A DNA stretch of 11,702 nt from the NCBI GenBank assembly GCA_945870115.1, contig CAMBRH010000091.1, positions 1-11,702 of the forward strand, read 5' to 3'. The stretch is from Chitinophaga pinensis. GTDB taxonomy: Bacteria > Bacteroidota > Bacteroidia > Flavobacteriales_D > Crocinitomicaceae. The translations under genes and the position numbers were made by a program. How positions within the stretch are numbered: the first letter of the stretch is position 1; the number at the start of each line of letters is the position of its first letter. Below are positions 1-7,009 of the stretch, in pieces. Below the pieces are notes generated by a model. That model was not told the origin of the DNA. It ran no database searches and worked only from the letters and a program-made list of their open reading frames with translations.

Positions 1-6
1 GATAAA

Positions 7-495
7 ATGATATTATTTTTAAGTGATGTAGCTGGTTCTGAGGTCTTATTGATTTTAGTTTTCATTTTGATTTTTTTTGGTTCCAAGAGTATTCCTGGAA
101 TTGCCAAGACTTTTGGTAGAACAATTCGCCAAATTAAAGATGCTTCTCAAGATTTGCAAGATGAAATTAAAAAATCAACTGGTGACATGAAAGGCGATTT
201 GAATCTAGAAGGACTTTTTCAAGATACCAGAAGAGAAATCGAACAGCCTTTTGAAGAATATGCAAGTGATTTAGAAGAATCCATTAAATTTGATTCTAAA
301 AATCAAAGCAATTATTTTTTGAACAAACAACTCGAAGCAGAGAATCAATCTAAGAATTTAAAAATAAATCCAGTTGAAACTGTAAATGAAAGGAAAGAAA
401 TTCCTGCTGAAATTGAAGCAGAGAAAGTTGTAGCGAAAAATGAACCGTTTGTTAAGGAAGAAGATATTCCTTTGGATCAAAGACATTTGGATTGA
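7..495 (+). CDS. tatA: Twin-arginine translocase subunit, TatA/TatB family
   Basis: This is a 162-aa membrane-anchored component of the Tat pathway, which exports folded proteins with twin-arginine signal peptides across the inner membrane. One N-terminal transmembrane helix (about residues 12-24) is followed by the family's Phe-Gly hinge (F24-G25), a Pro (P30) and an amphipathic helix with basic residues (about 31-50: AKTFGRTIRQIKDA). The remaining 100 or so residues are a charged Glu/Lys-rich tail predicted to be cytoplasmic. That tail makes the protein nearer in length to E. coli TatB than to TatA; many Bacteroidetes have only TatA-type and TatC subunits, so TatA is the safer name. The ATG lies six bases from the window edge, and no in-frame stop is visible upstream, so a slightly longer start cannot be excluded. 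No tatC is in view. The gene converges with the nucleotidyltransferase gene, 17 bp away, with no clear terminator between them. Confidence 0.85.
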   Translation: MILFLSDVAGSEVLLILVFILIFFGSKSIPGIAKTFGRTIRQIKDASQDLQDEIKKSTGDMKGDLNLEGLFQDTRREIEQPFEEYASDLEESIKFDSKNQSNYFLNKQLEAENQSKNLKINPVETVNERKEIPAEIEAEKVVAKNEPFVKEEDIPLDQRHLD

Positions 496-512
496 GGTTC
501 CTTGATTTTAAG

Positions 513-956
513 TTAATCTCTTTTCATATTTTCAATATCATCTAGGTCTTTGTGTCTTCCAGAAGATTTTTTATTTAAAACTAAATCATCGTAAGAGATA
601 AAATTCACTAGCATGCCATCAATTTTAATTTTATTCATGTTTTGAAAACATTCTGAAAATGTTACACCATCAATTTCATTTAGCAAATCAATTCTTAACG
701 GTGGATATCCCAATTGAATAATATTTCCAATTTTAAAGAAATCATTTTCACTTAAATTTAAAGATTGAAAGCCAAATTCCTTTAATACGTTTAAAGTTTT
801 CAATACATTTTCTTTATCTATTGCTAACCAAATATCTAAATCTCCTGTATATCTTGGATAACCATATTGACCAACAGCATATCCTCCAACGATGAGATAA
901 TCAACCTTGTTTTCTATTAATAATGTTACAAACTCTTTGAAATCTTTGCTGAGCAT
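513..956 (-). CDS. Small nucleotidyltransferase (pol-beta superfamily, DUF6036/AbiEii-like)
   Basis: The 147-aa protein has the active-site signature of minimal nucleotidyltransferases. A Gly-Gly turn (G24-G25) is followed by R35-x-T37 and the Asp pair D39-x-D41 (GDLDIW), and a third likely metal-binding Asp is in RIDLL (D90). A basic C-terminal segment (HKDLDDI) resembles the K-x-x-D region of related proteins. Such enzymes transfer a nucleotide to protein or RNA, and several are toxins or antitoxins of toxin-antitoxin or abortive-infection modules; the substrate here cannot be read from the sequence. The start at 956 gives the full conserved N terminus and overlaps the end of the upstream 62-aa gene by 56 bp in another frame, so the two are surely co-transcribed and probably translationally coupled. 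It could be a plain housekeeping nucleotidyltransferase rather than part of a toxin system. Confidence 0.8.
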   Translation of the reverse strand: MLSKDFKEFVTLLIENKVDYLIVGGYAVGQYGYPRYTGDLDIWLAIDKENVLKTLNVLKEFGFQSLNLSENDFFKIGNIIQLGYPPLRIDLLNEIDGVTFSECFQNMNKIKIDGMLVNFISYDDLVLNKKSSGRHKDLDDIENMKRD

Positions 957-1089
957 CAGGAAGTGTTTTAATATATTGTTGTCTTAAAAATTCGATTGCG
1001 TAAATTCGTTCTTCAGGAGACTTAGACATCCAATAATCTGAATCATCGTTTTTGTCTTTTAACTGAACTATTCTTACAACTTTTTCCAT
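901..1089 (-). CDS. Small helical partner protein of the nucleotidyltransferase
   Basis: This 62-aa soluble protein has no signal peptide or membrane segment. Its core reads SPEERIYAIEFLRQQY followed by DAQQRFQRV, a pattern I recall from small conserved proteins (roughly S/T-PEER-x-A-x-E-x-LR-x-Q) encoded directly before nucleotidyltransferases in many bacteria. It is predicted almost entirely helical and carries no catalytic motif; it lacks the R-x4-x-H motif of HEPN toxins, so this is not a standard MNT/HEPN pair. Its role is unknown; a binding partner or antidote for the downstream enzyme is an inference from the tight overlap. The ATG at 1089 sits only 4 bases after a consensus -7 box, so the mRNA is probably leaderless or nearly so. 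Confidence 0.75.
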   Translation of the reverse strand: MEKVVRIVQLKDKNDDSDYWMSKSPEERIYAIEFLRQQYIKTLPDAQQRFQRVCNIINRKQG

Positions 1090-1093
1090 GTAA

Positions 1094-1124
1094 CAAATAT
1101 ATGCAAAAAAAATGAAAAATCAAA
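1094..1124 (-). promoter_or_regulatory. Bacteroidetes-type promoter for the 62-aa/nucleotidyltransferase operon
   Basis: On the minus strand a -33 TTTG (1121-1124) and a -7 TATATTTG (1094-1101) are separated by 19 bp, the spacing typical of the Bacteroidetes primary sigma factor. Only TTAC lies between the -7 box and the ATG, which places the expected transcription start at or next to the start codon. Confidence 0.65.
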
Positions 1125-1166
1125 AGTTACTTTTTTAAACCATAAATTTAAGATTCTTGGCATGCG

Positions 1167-1195
1167 TAAAATTAATTGTGTAGAATTAAATTTTA
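1167..1195. repeat. AT-rich imperfect inverted repeat, possible weak terminator
   Basis: TAAAATTAATT (1167-1177) and AATTAAATTTTA (1184-1195) are complementary apart from one bulged base, with a 6-base loop. The element lies downstream of the MORN lipoprotein gene and upstream of the nucleotidyltransferase operon, so it could separate the two. The run of T follows on the plus strand, the wrong side for the minus-strand genes, so the terminator reading is weak. The rest of the 1125-1310 gap shows no gene that I can support. Confidence 0.3.
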
Positions 1196-1310
1196 TTTTT
1201 TAGATTCAAGTAGATAAAAGATTTAGTGGCGAATAGATTGGGAAATCCAGCGCTGCTTGAGAACCGATTACTACATACATTTTTTCTTAAATAAGGAATT
1301 AGAAAATTAC

Positions 1311-2165
1311 TTATTTATATATTGGATTAATATTGTCTTTTGGAATTTTTTCTCCTCTCGAAAATTGAGCTTTATATTCTTGAATATTATAATCTCTTGG
1401 TGATGTCCATTTATAAGCAACAATTACAATATTAACTTTATTATTTATATAATCAGATTCCTTAATTTTAAATGAAACCTTTTCATTTTTTAAAAACTTG
1501 ACACTACGTATAATAGGTGCTTCATCAACATATTCATAATTAAAGTTTTTGATAACATTAAAAGTAATAGAATCATTATTTGCATATTCTAAACCGTGAA
1601 ATTTTACTAAAATTGAATCATTAGACTTATTTACAGACAAAAACTCCATAAATTTAGATTTATCTTCATTCAGTTTTCCGCTCTCAAAAAAGTTCTTATT
1701 ATAAATAACATTGCCAAGATCAACTATGTAGCTTCTTATTTCTTTTAGGTTTCCATTATTATAATAAAATTTAATTTGTTTTTCATTTCCTTTAGAGTCG
1801 TATATTGAATATTGCTCTAATAAACCTGTGTCAAAATAGAAAAAAGTTGTATCAAATTGTTTACCCCATTTATAGGTTGCTTTTGATTTTATTCTTCCAG
1901 TTTCATAAAAATTAATAGATTGACCATTCAATCTTCCATTTCTATAATTACTAATTTCTTTTATGTTTCCATTAGAAAAGTACTCAAAATATTTTCCTAC
2001 AATTTCATTCTTACTATTATAAGAAAATTTACATTTTAGCACTCCATTAGAATAAAATTCTTTTTTTACTTTTAGATTTTCATTTTTGCAACTACCTGTT
2101 AACAAAAGTGAAAGTAATAACGTTCCTTTTACTATGAAATTTAACGAAATCCTGATATAATCCAT
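1311..2165 (-). CDS. MORN-repeat (YwqK-like) predicted lipoprotein
   Basis: A 284-aa protein when started at the ATG at 2165. It opens with a hydrophobic signal segment ending in LLLTGSC, and Cys26 is the likely lipidated residue. From about residue 34 to 150 it has some five degenerate repeats of about 23 aa of the form F-Y/F-x-N-G-x-L/I-K, for example FYSNGVLK, YFSNGNIKE, FYETGRIK and FYYNNGNLKE. These are MORN-type repeats, which databases often label 'toxin-antitoxin system YwqK family antitoxin'; that label is domain-based and does not establish a function. The last 120 residues look like a beta-rich domain. A GTG at 2237 gives a longer frame starting inside the stop of the preceding amidohydrolase gene (GTGA overlap). 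It would add 24 residues before the signal segment, so the ATG is preferred. Co-transcription with the amidohydrolase genes is likely; a functional link is not shown. Confidence 0.75.
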   Translation of the reverse strand: MDYIRISLNFIVKGTLLLSLLLTGSCKNENLKVKKEFYSNGVLKCKFSYNSKNEIVGKYFEYFSNGNIKEISNYRNGRLNGQSINFYETGRIKSKATYKWGKQFDTTFFYFDTGLLEQYSIYDSKGNEKQIKFYYNNGNLKEIRSYIVDLGNVIYNKNFFESGKLNEDKSKFMEFLSVNKSNDSILVKFHGLEYANNDSITFNVIKNFNYEYVDEAPIIRSVKFLKNEKVSFKIKESDYINNKVNIVIVAYKWTSPRDYNIQEYKAQFSRGEKIPKDNINPIYK

Positions 2166-2233
2166 GGGTTTTTTTTCTAATTTATTGACTGGAGGTAATA
2201 ATTCTAATTTTATTACTGAAAAGAGAAAAATTC

Positions 2234-3505
2234 TCACAATCCCAATTTCTTCTTATACTTCTTATACAAATCTGTTTGAGAATTTGTTACTTCAAGAATT
2301 TCTCCATCAATCAGAATTAGCGTTACATCATTTGTTCTCATGTCTAAGGCATTTCCTTTTGAGACAAATAAAGTTGCTTTTTTACCAACTTCGATTGAAC
2401 CGTATTCTTTTTCAATTCCCATTATTTCGCAAGAATTTAGTGAAATACTTTTTAATGCTTCTTCCATCGGTAAACCATAAGCAACAGCTGTTCCTGCTAA
2501 AAAAGGAATATTCCGTGCATTCATTGCTTCCATATCACCTTCGTTTTGCAAACAGAATTTAACTCCTCCTTGAAAAAGTAAAAACGGCAATTTATAAGGT
2601 AAATCAACTGCGTCGTCTTCGTTTTCGGGCAAAGAATGTAATCTTGGCAACATTACTGGGATTTTTGCATCACGCAAACGATCTGTCACTAAATATGAAT
2701 CATATCCACCAACTATTACAGGGAATTTCAATTCTTCAAGCTTACAAAAATCTATGATATCTAAAATTTGTTGAATGTCATTGGCATGAATATACAAGCG
2801 TTTTGTTCCAATAAATAATTCTTTCATGGAATTGAAGCGCAAATCCATCACATGCTTTTCTGGATTTTTTGCATAGATTTTTGCTGATTCAAAAAATTGA
2901 ACAATTTTCGCTTTATTTTCTTCGTATTTATCATTTCGCTTTTTATCAGCGTGATTTGTTTCACCATTTGAAATACTATTTGGCCACTCCAAATGAATTC
3001 CATCGTCGGCTTTAATAACTGCATCTTCCCAATTCCAACCAGCTAGGTGCAAAACACTAGAACTTCCAGAAATACTTCCACCACGCGGTGTCGCCTGCGT
3101 AATTAAAACGCCATTTGTGCGCACCGTTGAAATAACTTTTGACTCCACATTGTAAGCAATTAAAGAACGAATATGCGGATTCAAATCACCTACTTCGTTG
3201 AAATCATTTGTAGCACGAATGGCATCAATCTCTGTTAAGCCTAGAGTCGAATTTGGCGCAACTAATCCTGGATAAACGTGTTGTCCCTGCAAGTCGATTA
3301 TTGTGTCCCATTCATTTTTACGAATAGTATAAGCCAAAGCATTTTTAACGAAAAGAATTTTTTCATCTTTAATCCCAATAATTGAATTACTTACCATTTC
3401 TCCATTTCCAATGTGCAAAAATCCATTTGTAAGTAAAACTCGCTGATTTTCTTGAGCGAAAATGCTGGAGAATATTATGCTTAAAAAGATAAATATATAT
3501 TTCAT
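2234..3505 (-). CDS. Secreted amidohydrolase-family protein with degenerate active site
   Basis: The 423-aa protein starts with a signal peptide (cleavage probably after A17, SIFA-QE). It then has the small beta-sandwich segment of amidohydrolases and a TIM-barrel-like domain closing with ISLNSCEIMGIEKEYGSIEVGKKATLFV, the family's C-terminal signature (NPA-ILG-GSIEVGKDADLV in active members). The metal-binding H-x-H that normally follows VxPGLID is replaced by VAPNSTLG (residues 82-89), and the terminal catalytic Asp region reads CLQNEGDMEAM instead of SDD. One possible ligand-like His remains (YIHAND). A metal-dependent hydrolase is therefore unlikely; it may be a binding or scaffolding paralogue. 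It resembles the N-terminal half of the 1024-aa protein encoded upstream on the same strand, in the same order, so the pair probably arose by duplication and may work together in the periplasm. Substrate unknown. Confidence 0.85.
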   Translation of the reverse strand: MKYIFIFLSIIFSSIFAQENQRVLLTNGFLHIGNGEMVSNSIIGIKDEKILFVKNALAYTIRKNEWDTIIDLQGQHVYPGLVAPNSTLGLTEIDAIRATNDFNEVGDLNPHIRSLIAYNVESKVISTVRTNGVLITQATPRGGSISGSSSVLHLAGWNWEDAVIKADDGIHLEWPNSISNGETNHADKKRNDKYEENKAKIVQFFESAKIYAKNPEKHVMDLRFNSMKELFIGTKRLYIHANDIQQILDIIDFCKLEELKFPVIVGGYDSYLVTDRLRDAKIPVMLPRLHSLPENEDDAVDLPYKLPFLLFQGGVKFCLQNEGDMEAMNARNIPFLAGTAVAYGLPMEEALKSISLNSCEIMGIEKEYGSIEVGKKATLFVSKGNALDMRTNDVTLILIDGEILEVTNSQTDLYKKYKKKLGL

Positions 3506-3569
3506 TTTTTTGTTTTTATTTTATTTCACACAAAGGAGAAAAATTTAGTTTATTTTTCTAGCTAAGACG

Positions 3570-3577
3570 CAAAGTTA
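3570..3577 (-). promoter_or_regulatory. Possible -7 element for the 423-aa amidohydrolase gene
   Basis: TAACTTTG on the minus strand matches TAnnTTTG and lies 64 bp before the start codon. No TTTG is found at the expected -33 distance, so this is a weak call in an AT-rich gap. Confidence 0.3.
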
Positions 3578-3686
3578 TCTAACTGTTTAAATTTTCTATT
3601 TGTTTCTCGACATATTAATTTCAGTGGTTTTTGACATGGTTTTTAAACAAAAACTCACGCCAAAAACTTGTCAACTTTATATTTTC

Positions 3687-3751
3687 ACGACGGACTTCAT
3701 CCGTCGTTACAAATATTTGATACCTACGGCATCATAAGGTATTTCATTTGT
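3687..3751. repeat. REP-like palindromic intergenic element
   Basis: Two adjacent structures. The first is a perfect 8-bp hairpin, ACGACGGA (3687-3694), loop CTTCA, TCCGTCGT (3700-3707). The second is TGATACC-TAC-GGCATCA (3718-3734), with six of seven pairs. An alternative outer fold pairs ACAAAT (3709-3714) with ATTTGT (3746-3751) and ATACCT (3720-3725) with AGGTAT (3737-3742). The segment is markedly richer in G+C than its surroundings. It looks like a member of a dispersed repeat family in flavobacteria; copy number cannot be seen from one window. It lies downstream of the 1024-aa gene, so it could also stabilise or end that transcript. Confidence 0.55.
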
Positions 3752-3827
3752 TATTACAAGAAAAATCACCATTCCAAATGAATTAAATTTATTCTTCATT
3801 TTCAACTCTTAATTCTTCATTTTTCTT

Positions 3828-6800
3828 CTAATGCTCATTATGTCCTTCACTTCCTTCTTCGCCAATAGTCCCGCAATGGAAATGTTTTGCTTTCTTTTTG
3901 ATAAATGGTTTTGTTTCACTTCCTTTTTCTGATTCAGATAACATTTTTGAAATAATTCTTGCTTTTTCAGCTTGATTTATTTTTCTCAATTCAACATCTT
4001 TTTTAGAATTAAATAGTACTTCACCATCAACAATCGTCATTTCAACTTTTGCTTCAATGCTTAAAGGGTTAGTTGACCACAACACAACATCAGCATCCTT
4101 TCCAACTTTCAGGCTTCCCATTCTGTCATCTAAATGCAATAATTTAGCAGGATTTAGCGTAACCATTTTCCAAGCTTCTTCTTCTGTTGCTCCACCATAT
4201 TTTACTGTTTTTGCAGCTTCTTGATTTAATCTTCTTCCCATTTCTGCGTCATCAGAATTTATTGCAGTAACAACTCCCATTTTTGTCAACATGGCAGCGT
4301 TTTGCGGAATTGCATCATTCACTTCATATTTATAAGCCCACCAATCAGCGAAAGTTGAAGCTCCAGCTCCATGATTTTTCATTTTATCTGCTAATTTATA
4401 CCCTTCCAAAATATGCGTAAACGTATTCACTTTAAAACCCATAGAATCTGCTAAATGCATCAACATATTGATTTCCGATTGCACATAAGAATGACAAGTT
4501 ATGTTTCTTTGACTTTTCAAAATTTCTAGTAAAACTTCTAATTCTAGGTCTTTTCTGTACGAATTTGGATTGGCAATTTTATCTTTTTCATATTTTTTTG
4601 CTCTTTCAAAGGCATCAAACATAATTTGCTCCACTCCCATTCTAGTTTGTGGAAAACGTACCGTGTTAAAATCTCCCCAATTTGCTTGTTTTACATTTTC
4701 ACCCAAAGCAAATTTAATAAATTTTGGAGCATTCGGAATCAACATTTCTTCTGGCGTGTGACCCCATTTCAGTTTTATCAATCCTGATTGTCCTCCGATT
4801 GGATTTGCAGAACCATGCAACAATTGAGAAGCAGTTACACCGCCTGATAATTGTCGGTAAATATCAATGTCATCAGAATTGACAACTTCACCAATATTTA
4901 CTTCTGCTGAAATCGCTTGTCCGCCTTCGTTTACGCCATTGCTAACTGCTATGTGAGAATGTTCGTCAATGATTCCAGAAGTAACATGTTTTCCTTTTCC
5001 ATCAATCACTTTTGCATTATTTGGAACAGTTGGACTTCCTTTTCCTGCGAATTTAATTTTTCCGTTTTCCAAAACGATTGTTGCATCATCAATTATTCCA
5101 TCTTTTTCATTGGTCCAAAGTGTGACGTTTTTTATGACAACAGTTTCTGTTTTAGGTTTCTCAGTGAAACCATAAGCCATATTTGGAAACCAAAAACTTG
5201 CTTCAGATTCTTCTTTATCCTTTTTGGAATCTGAGCCCGTCGAAGATTTAGTTTTTTCAGCAGTTTCATTTCTGATTGCGCTCCATTTCACCCAAGTTCC
5301 ATCTGCAATTGTTCCATCACCTTCAAAAACTCCAAACTTCATATTCGCTTTGGCGTGCAAACTCACACTTCCCTCCCACTTCAAATCATCAGATGAAAAT
5401 TGCAGTGTAACATCATTTCCAATTAAATTAATGTAACATGGAATTTCCAAGGTATCTTTTACAATTTCAACTGTTTTTTGTTTCCTTTTGCGCTTGCTTG
5501 GTTTTGAATTAGTCGCTGTATTTGCATTTCTTTTTTTGATAATTGCACTTGGTTTTTCTTTTGTTCCAGAAATTTCCAAAGTCAAATATTCATTGTCAAC
5601 AATCAAATTGTATTTTCCTCGAATATCTATTTTTTGACTTGTTGCAAGGATTTTTTGTTCGCCCAAAATCCAAGATTCGAGTAACATTGCCTCTTCTGAA
5701 AAAGGATTTGAGTCATAAATTGAAAACGAAGCTTTTTTTCCTTCATCCAAGGTTCCAAAATTTGCTTCAATGCCTAATATTTTTGCTGGATTTAAAGTCA
5801 AAGCTTCCAATGCTTCACTTTCTTTTAATCCATTTTTAAGCGCGATTTTAATATTTTTCCAAAAATTAGCAGACGTTAAACCAGCACTTGTAAATGAAAC
5901 TGGAATTTTATTTTCAAACAACAAACTTGGATTTAAAGGAGCATTTTCCCAATGCTTCAAGTCACTCAAAGAAATCTCTTTTGCGATATAAGGATCTTTA
6001 ACATCGTAAGCTAAAGGGAAATTTAATGGTAGAATCACATTTGCTTTTAACTTAGAAAGTTCATCAACAATTGCATATTCATTTCCAGAACCCAAATAAG
6101 TAAAGTTTAAATTAAATTCAAAAGCAATTTTTTGAGCCCTTAAAATTTCTAATTTATCGCCCGTTTGAAAAACAATATTTTTCTTAATTTGTGTTGAAAG
6201 AGCATCTAAAGAGAGATTATTCTCTTTCTTCGTTGCGTTTTCGTACCACTTTAAATCGTACAAGGTTTGTCTCAATAAAGCAATACTTCCCATTTGAGAG
6301 GATGGATAAGTTTGATTTGAAATTCCTTTCGAGAAAGAAAAAAACGGATTTCCATTTGCTGAAATTAATTGTTTTGAATAGTTCGTTGTTCCTAATGAAA
6401 AAACAGCTGAAATTCCTTGACAAATTCCATCGTTTTGATGTGTCGAAACGATTCCAAATCCCATTTTGATATATTCTTCGATTCCTTTTTCATCAAAGGT
6501 ATAAATTGCAGAAGCAGCAACTTCTGGATGAATAGATTCATTCCAATAATAAGCACCTTCTTTGGATGTTTCAATTTGTGGGAAAAATGAATGACGACCA
6601 GAAATTTTAGGCAAACCAAGCGAAGAATTTGTTTCAATAAATGCTGGAACAATCGTTTTTCCTTGTAAATCAATCACCAAAGCATCATCTGGAATTAAAA
6701 CAATAATTCCAATATTGATTATTTTATCATCTTGAATTAAAATAGTTCCTTTATCAATTGTTTTTGTTGGAGAAACAAGAATTGTAGCATTTTTTAATGC

Positions 6801-6902
6801 AATAAAATTAGGTTTTGATTGCTTTACTCCGTTCAAAGGATTGATTTCTTGCGAAAAAGATGAAAAAGCGAGAATAATAAAAAAAATTGAAAATATTTTC
6901 AT
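3828..6902 (-). CDS. Secreted tandem amidohydrolase (two fused modules)
   Basis: A 1024-aa protein with a signal peptide (about residues 1-17, SFS-QE). The N-terminal module (about 25-420) has the family fold markers (VPAFIETN; LTLNPAKILGIEANFGTLDEGKKA), but its H-x-H is replaced by E90-T-N-S-S and the other ligands are missing. A middle stretch (about 430-590) holds a beta-rich segment and a strongly basic linker near 465-475 (KRKRKQK). The C-terminal module (about 590-990) looks active: H648-x-H650 in IIDEHSHI, H804 in CHSY, H830 in THILEG and D884 in NSDDAE, then MVTLNPAKLLHLDDRMGSLK. Such enzymes hydrolyse cyclic amides, peptide-like or related bonds using one or two divalent metals; the substrate is not predictable here. 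The last 20 or so residues carry several His and Glu (HFHCG, EGHNEH) and may bind metal. It is the first of the two amidohydrolase genes in transcription order. Confidence 0.88.
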   Translation of the reverse strand: MKIFSIFFIILAFSSFSQEINPLNGVKQSKPNFIALKNATILVSPTKTIDKGTILIQDDKIINIGIIVLIPDDALVIDLQGKTIVPAFIETNSSLGLPKISGRHSFFPQIETSKEGAYYWNESIHPEVAASAIYTFDEKGIEEYIKMGFGIVSTHQNDGICQGISAVFSLGTTNYSKQLISANGNPFFSFSKGISNQTYPSSQMGSIALLRQTLYDLKWYENATKKENNLSLDALSTQIKKNIVFQTGDKLEILRAQKIAFEFNLNFTYLGSGNEYAIVDELSKLKANVILPLNFPLAYDVKDPYIAKEISLSDLKHWENAPLNPSLLFENKIPVSFTSAGLTSANFWKNIKIALKNGLKESEALEALTLNPAKILGIEANFGTLDEGKKASFSIYDSNPFSEEAMLLESWILGEQKILATSQKIDIRGKYNLIVDNEYLTLEISGTKEKPSAIIKKRNANTATNSKPSKRKRKQKTVEIVKDTLEIPCYINLIGNDVTLQFSSDDLKWEGSVSLHAKANMKFGVFEGDGTIADGTWVKWSAIRNETAEKTKSSTGSDSKKDKEESEASFWFPNMAYGFTEKPKTETVVIKNVTLWTNEKDGIIDDATIVLENGKIKFAGKGSPTVPNNAKVIDGKGKHVTSGIIDEHSHIAVSNGVNEGGQAISAEVNIGEVVNSDDIDIYRQLSGGVTASQLLHGSANPIGGQSGLIKLKWGHTPEEMLIPNAPKFIKFALGENVKQANWGDFNTVRFPQTRMGVEQIMFDAFERAKKYEKDKIANPNSYRKDLELEVLLEILKSQRNITCHSYVQSEINMLMHLADSMGFKVNTFTHILEGYKLADKMKNHGAGASTFADWWAYKYEVNDAIPQNAAMLTKMGVVTAINSDDAEMGRRLNQEAAKTVKYGGATEEEAWKMVTLNPAKLLHLDDRMGSLKVGKDADVVLWSTNPLSIEAKVEMTIVDGEVLFNSKKDVELRKINQAEKARIISKMLSESEKGSETKPFIKKKAKHFHCGTIGEEGSEGHNEH

Positions 6903-6985
6903 TTATAATTTAAAAAAGGGATAGTTTTAGTTGGTAAAGCTAAATAATTTTTATGAAAATAAGGCATAAATCAGATAAGATTCCT

Positions 6986-6993
6986 TATTTTTG
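6986..6993 (+). promoter_or_regulatory. -7 element for the cytochrome B-like gene
   Basis: TATTTTTG matches TAnnTTTG and ends 16 bp before the ATG at 7010. There is no good TTTG at -33. The 107-bp region 6903-7009 is divergent, so it must also hold the promoter of the 1024-aa amidohydrolase gene; only a weaker TAGCTTTA (6935-6942, minus strand) is seen for that side. Confidence 0.45.
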
Positions 6994-7009
6994 CAGAAAA
7001 AATAAAATT

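Larger units (their letters stand above)
3506..3827. other. 322-bp gap between the two amidohydrolase genes
   Basis: No coding region is supported here. It holds a possible -7 promoter element (3570-3577, minus strand), a structured palindromic repeat (3687-3751), and a 12-bp direct repeat ATTCTTCATTTT at 3791-3802 and 3812-3823 next to the end of the 1024-aa gene. The phrase around 3563-3577 (ctaagacgcaaag) resembles intergenic filler I recall from Flavobacterium genomes; that is memory, not a search. The gap means the smaller amidohydrolase gene may have its own promoter. Confidence 0.6.

Noticed and set aside
513..1089. MNT/HEPN toxin-antitoxin system
   Set aside because: The small partner has no HEPN R-x4-x-H motif, so the pair cannot be assigned to that class.
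2164..2562. 132-codon plus-strand frame
   Set aside because: It is antisense to the start of the MORN gene and the end of the 423-aa amidohydrolase gene and is low in complexity; no promoter or motif supports it.
3531..3545. AAAGGAG-like ribosome binding site on the plus strand
   Set aside because: No start codon or open frame follows on that strand, and flavobacteria rarely rely on such sites.
3791..3823. 12-bp direct repeat ATTCTTCATTTT as an attachment or CRISPR-like repeat
   Set aside because: Only two short AT-rich copies 9 bp apart; this is common in AT-rich gaps and not enough for an array or att site.
4570..5436. Plus-strand open frames of 60-105 codons
   Set aside because: They lie antisense to the well-supported 1024-aa amidohydrolase gene, and their products show no recognisable features.
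6191..6673. Open frames on both strands inside the N-terminal module of the 1024-aa protein
   Set aside because: They are shadow frames of the amidohydrolase gene, which has clear family motifs.
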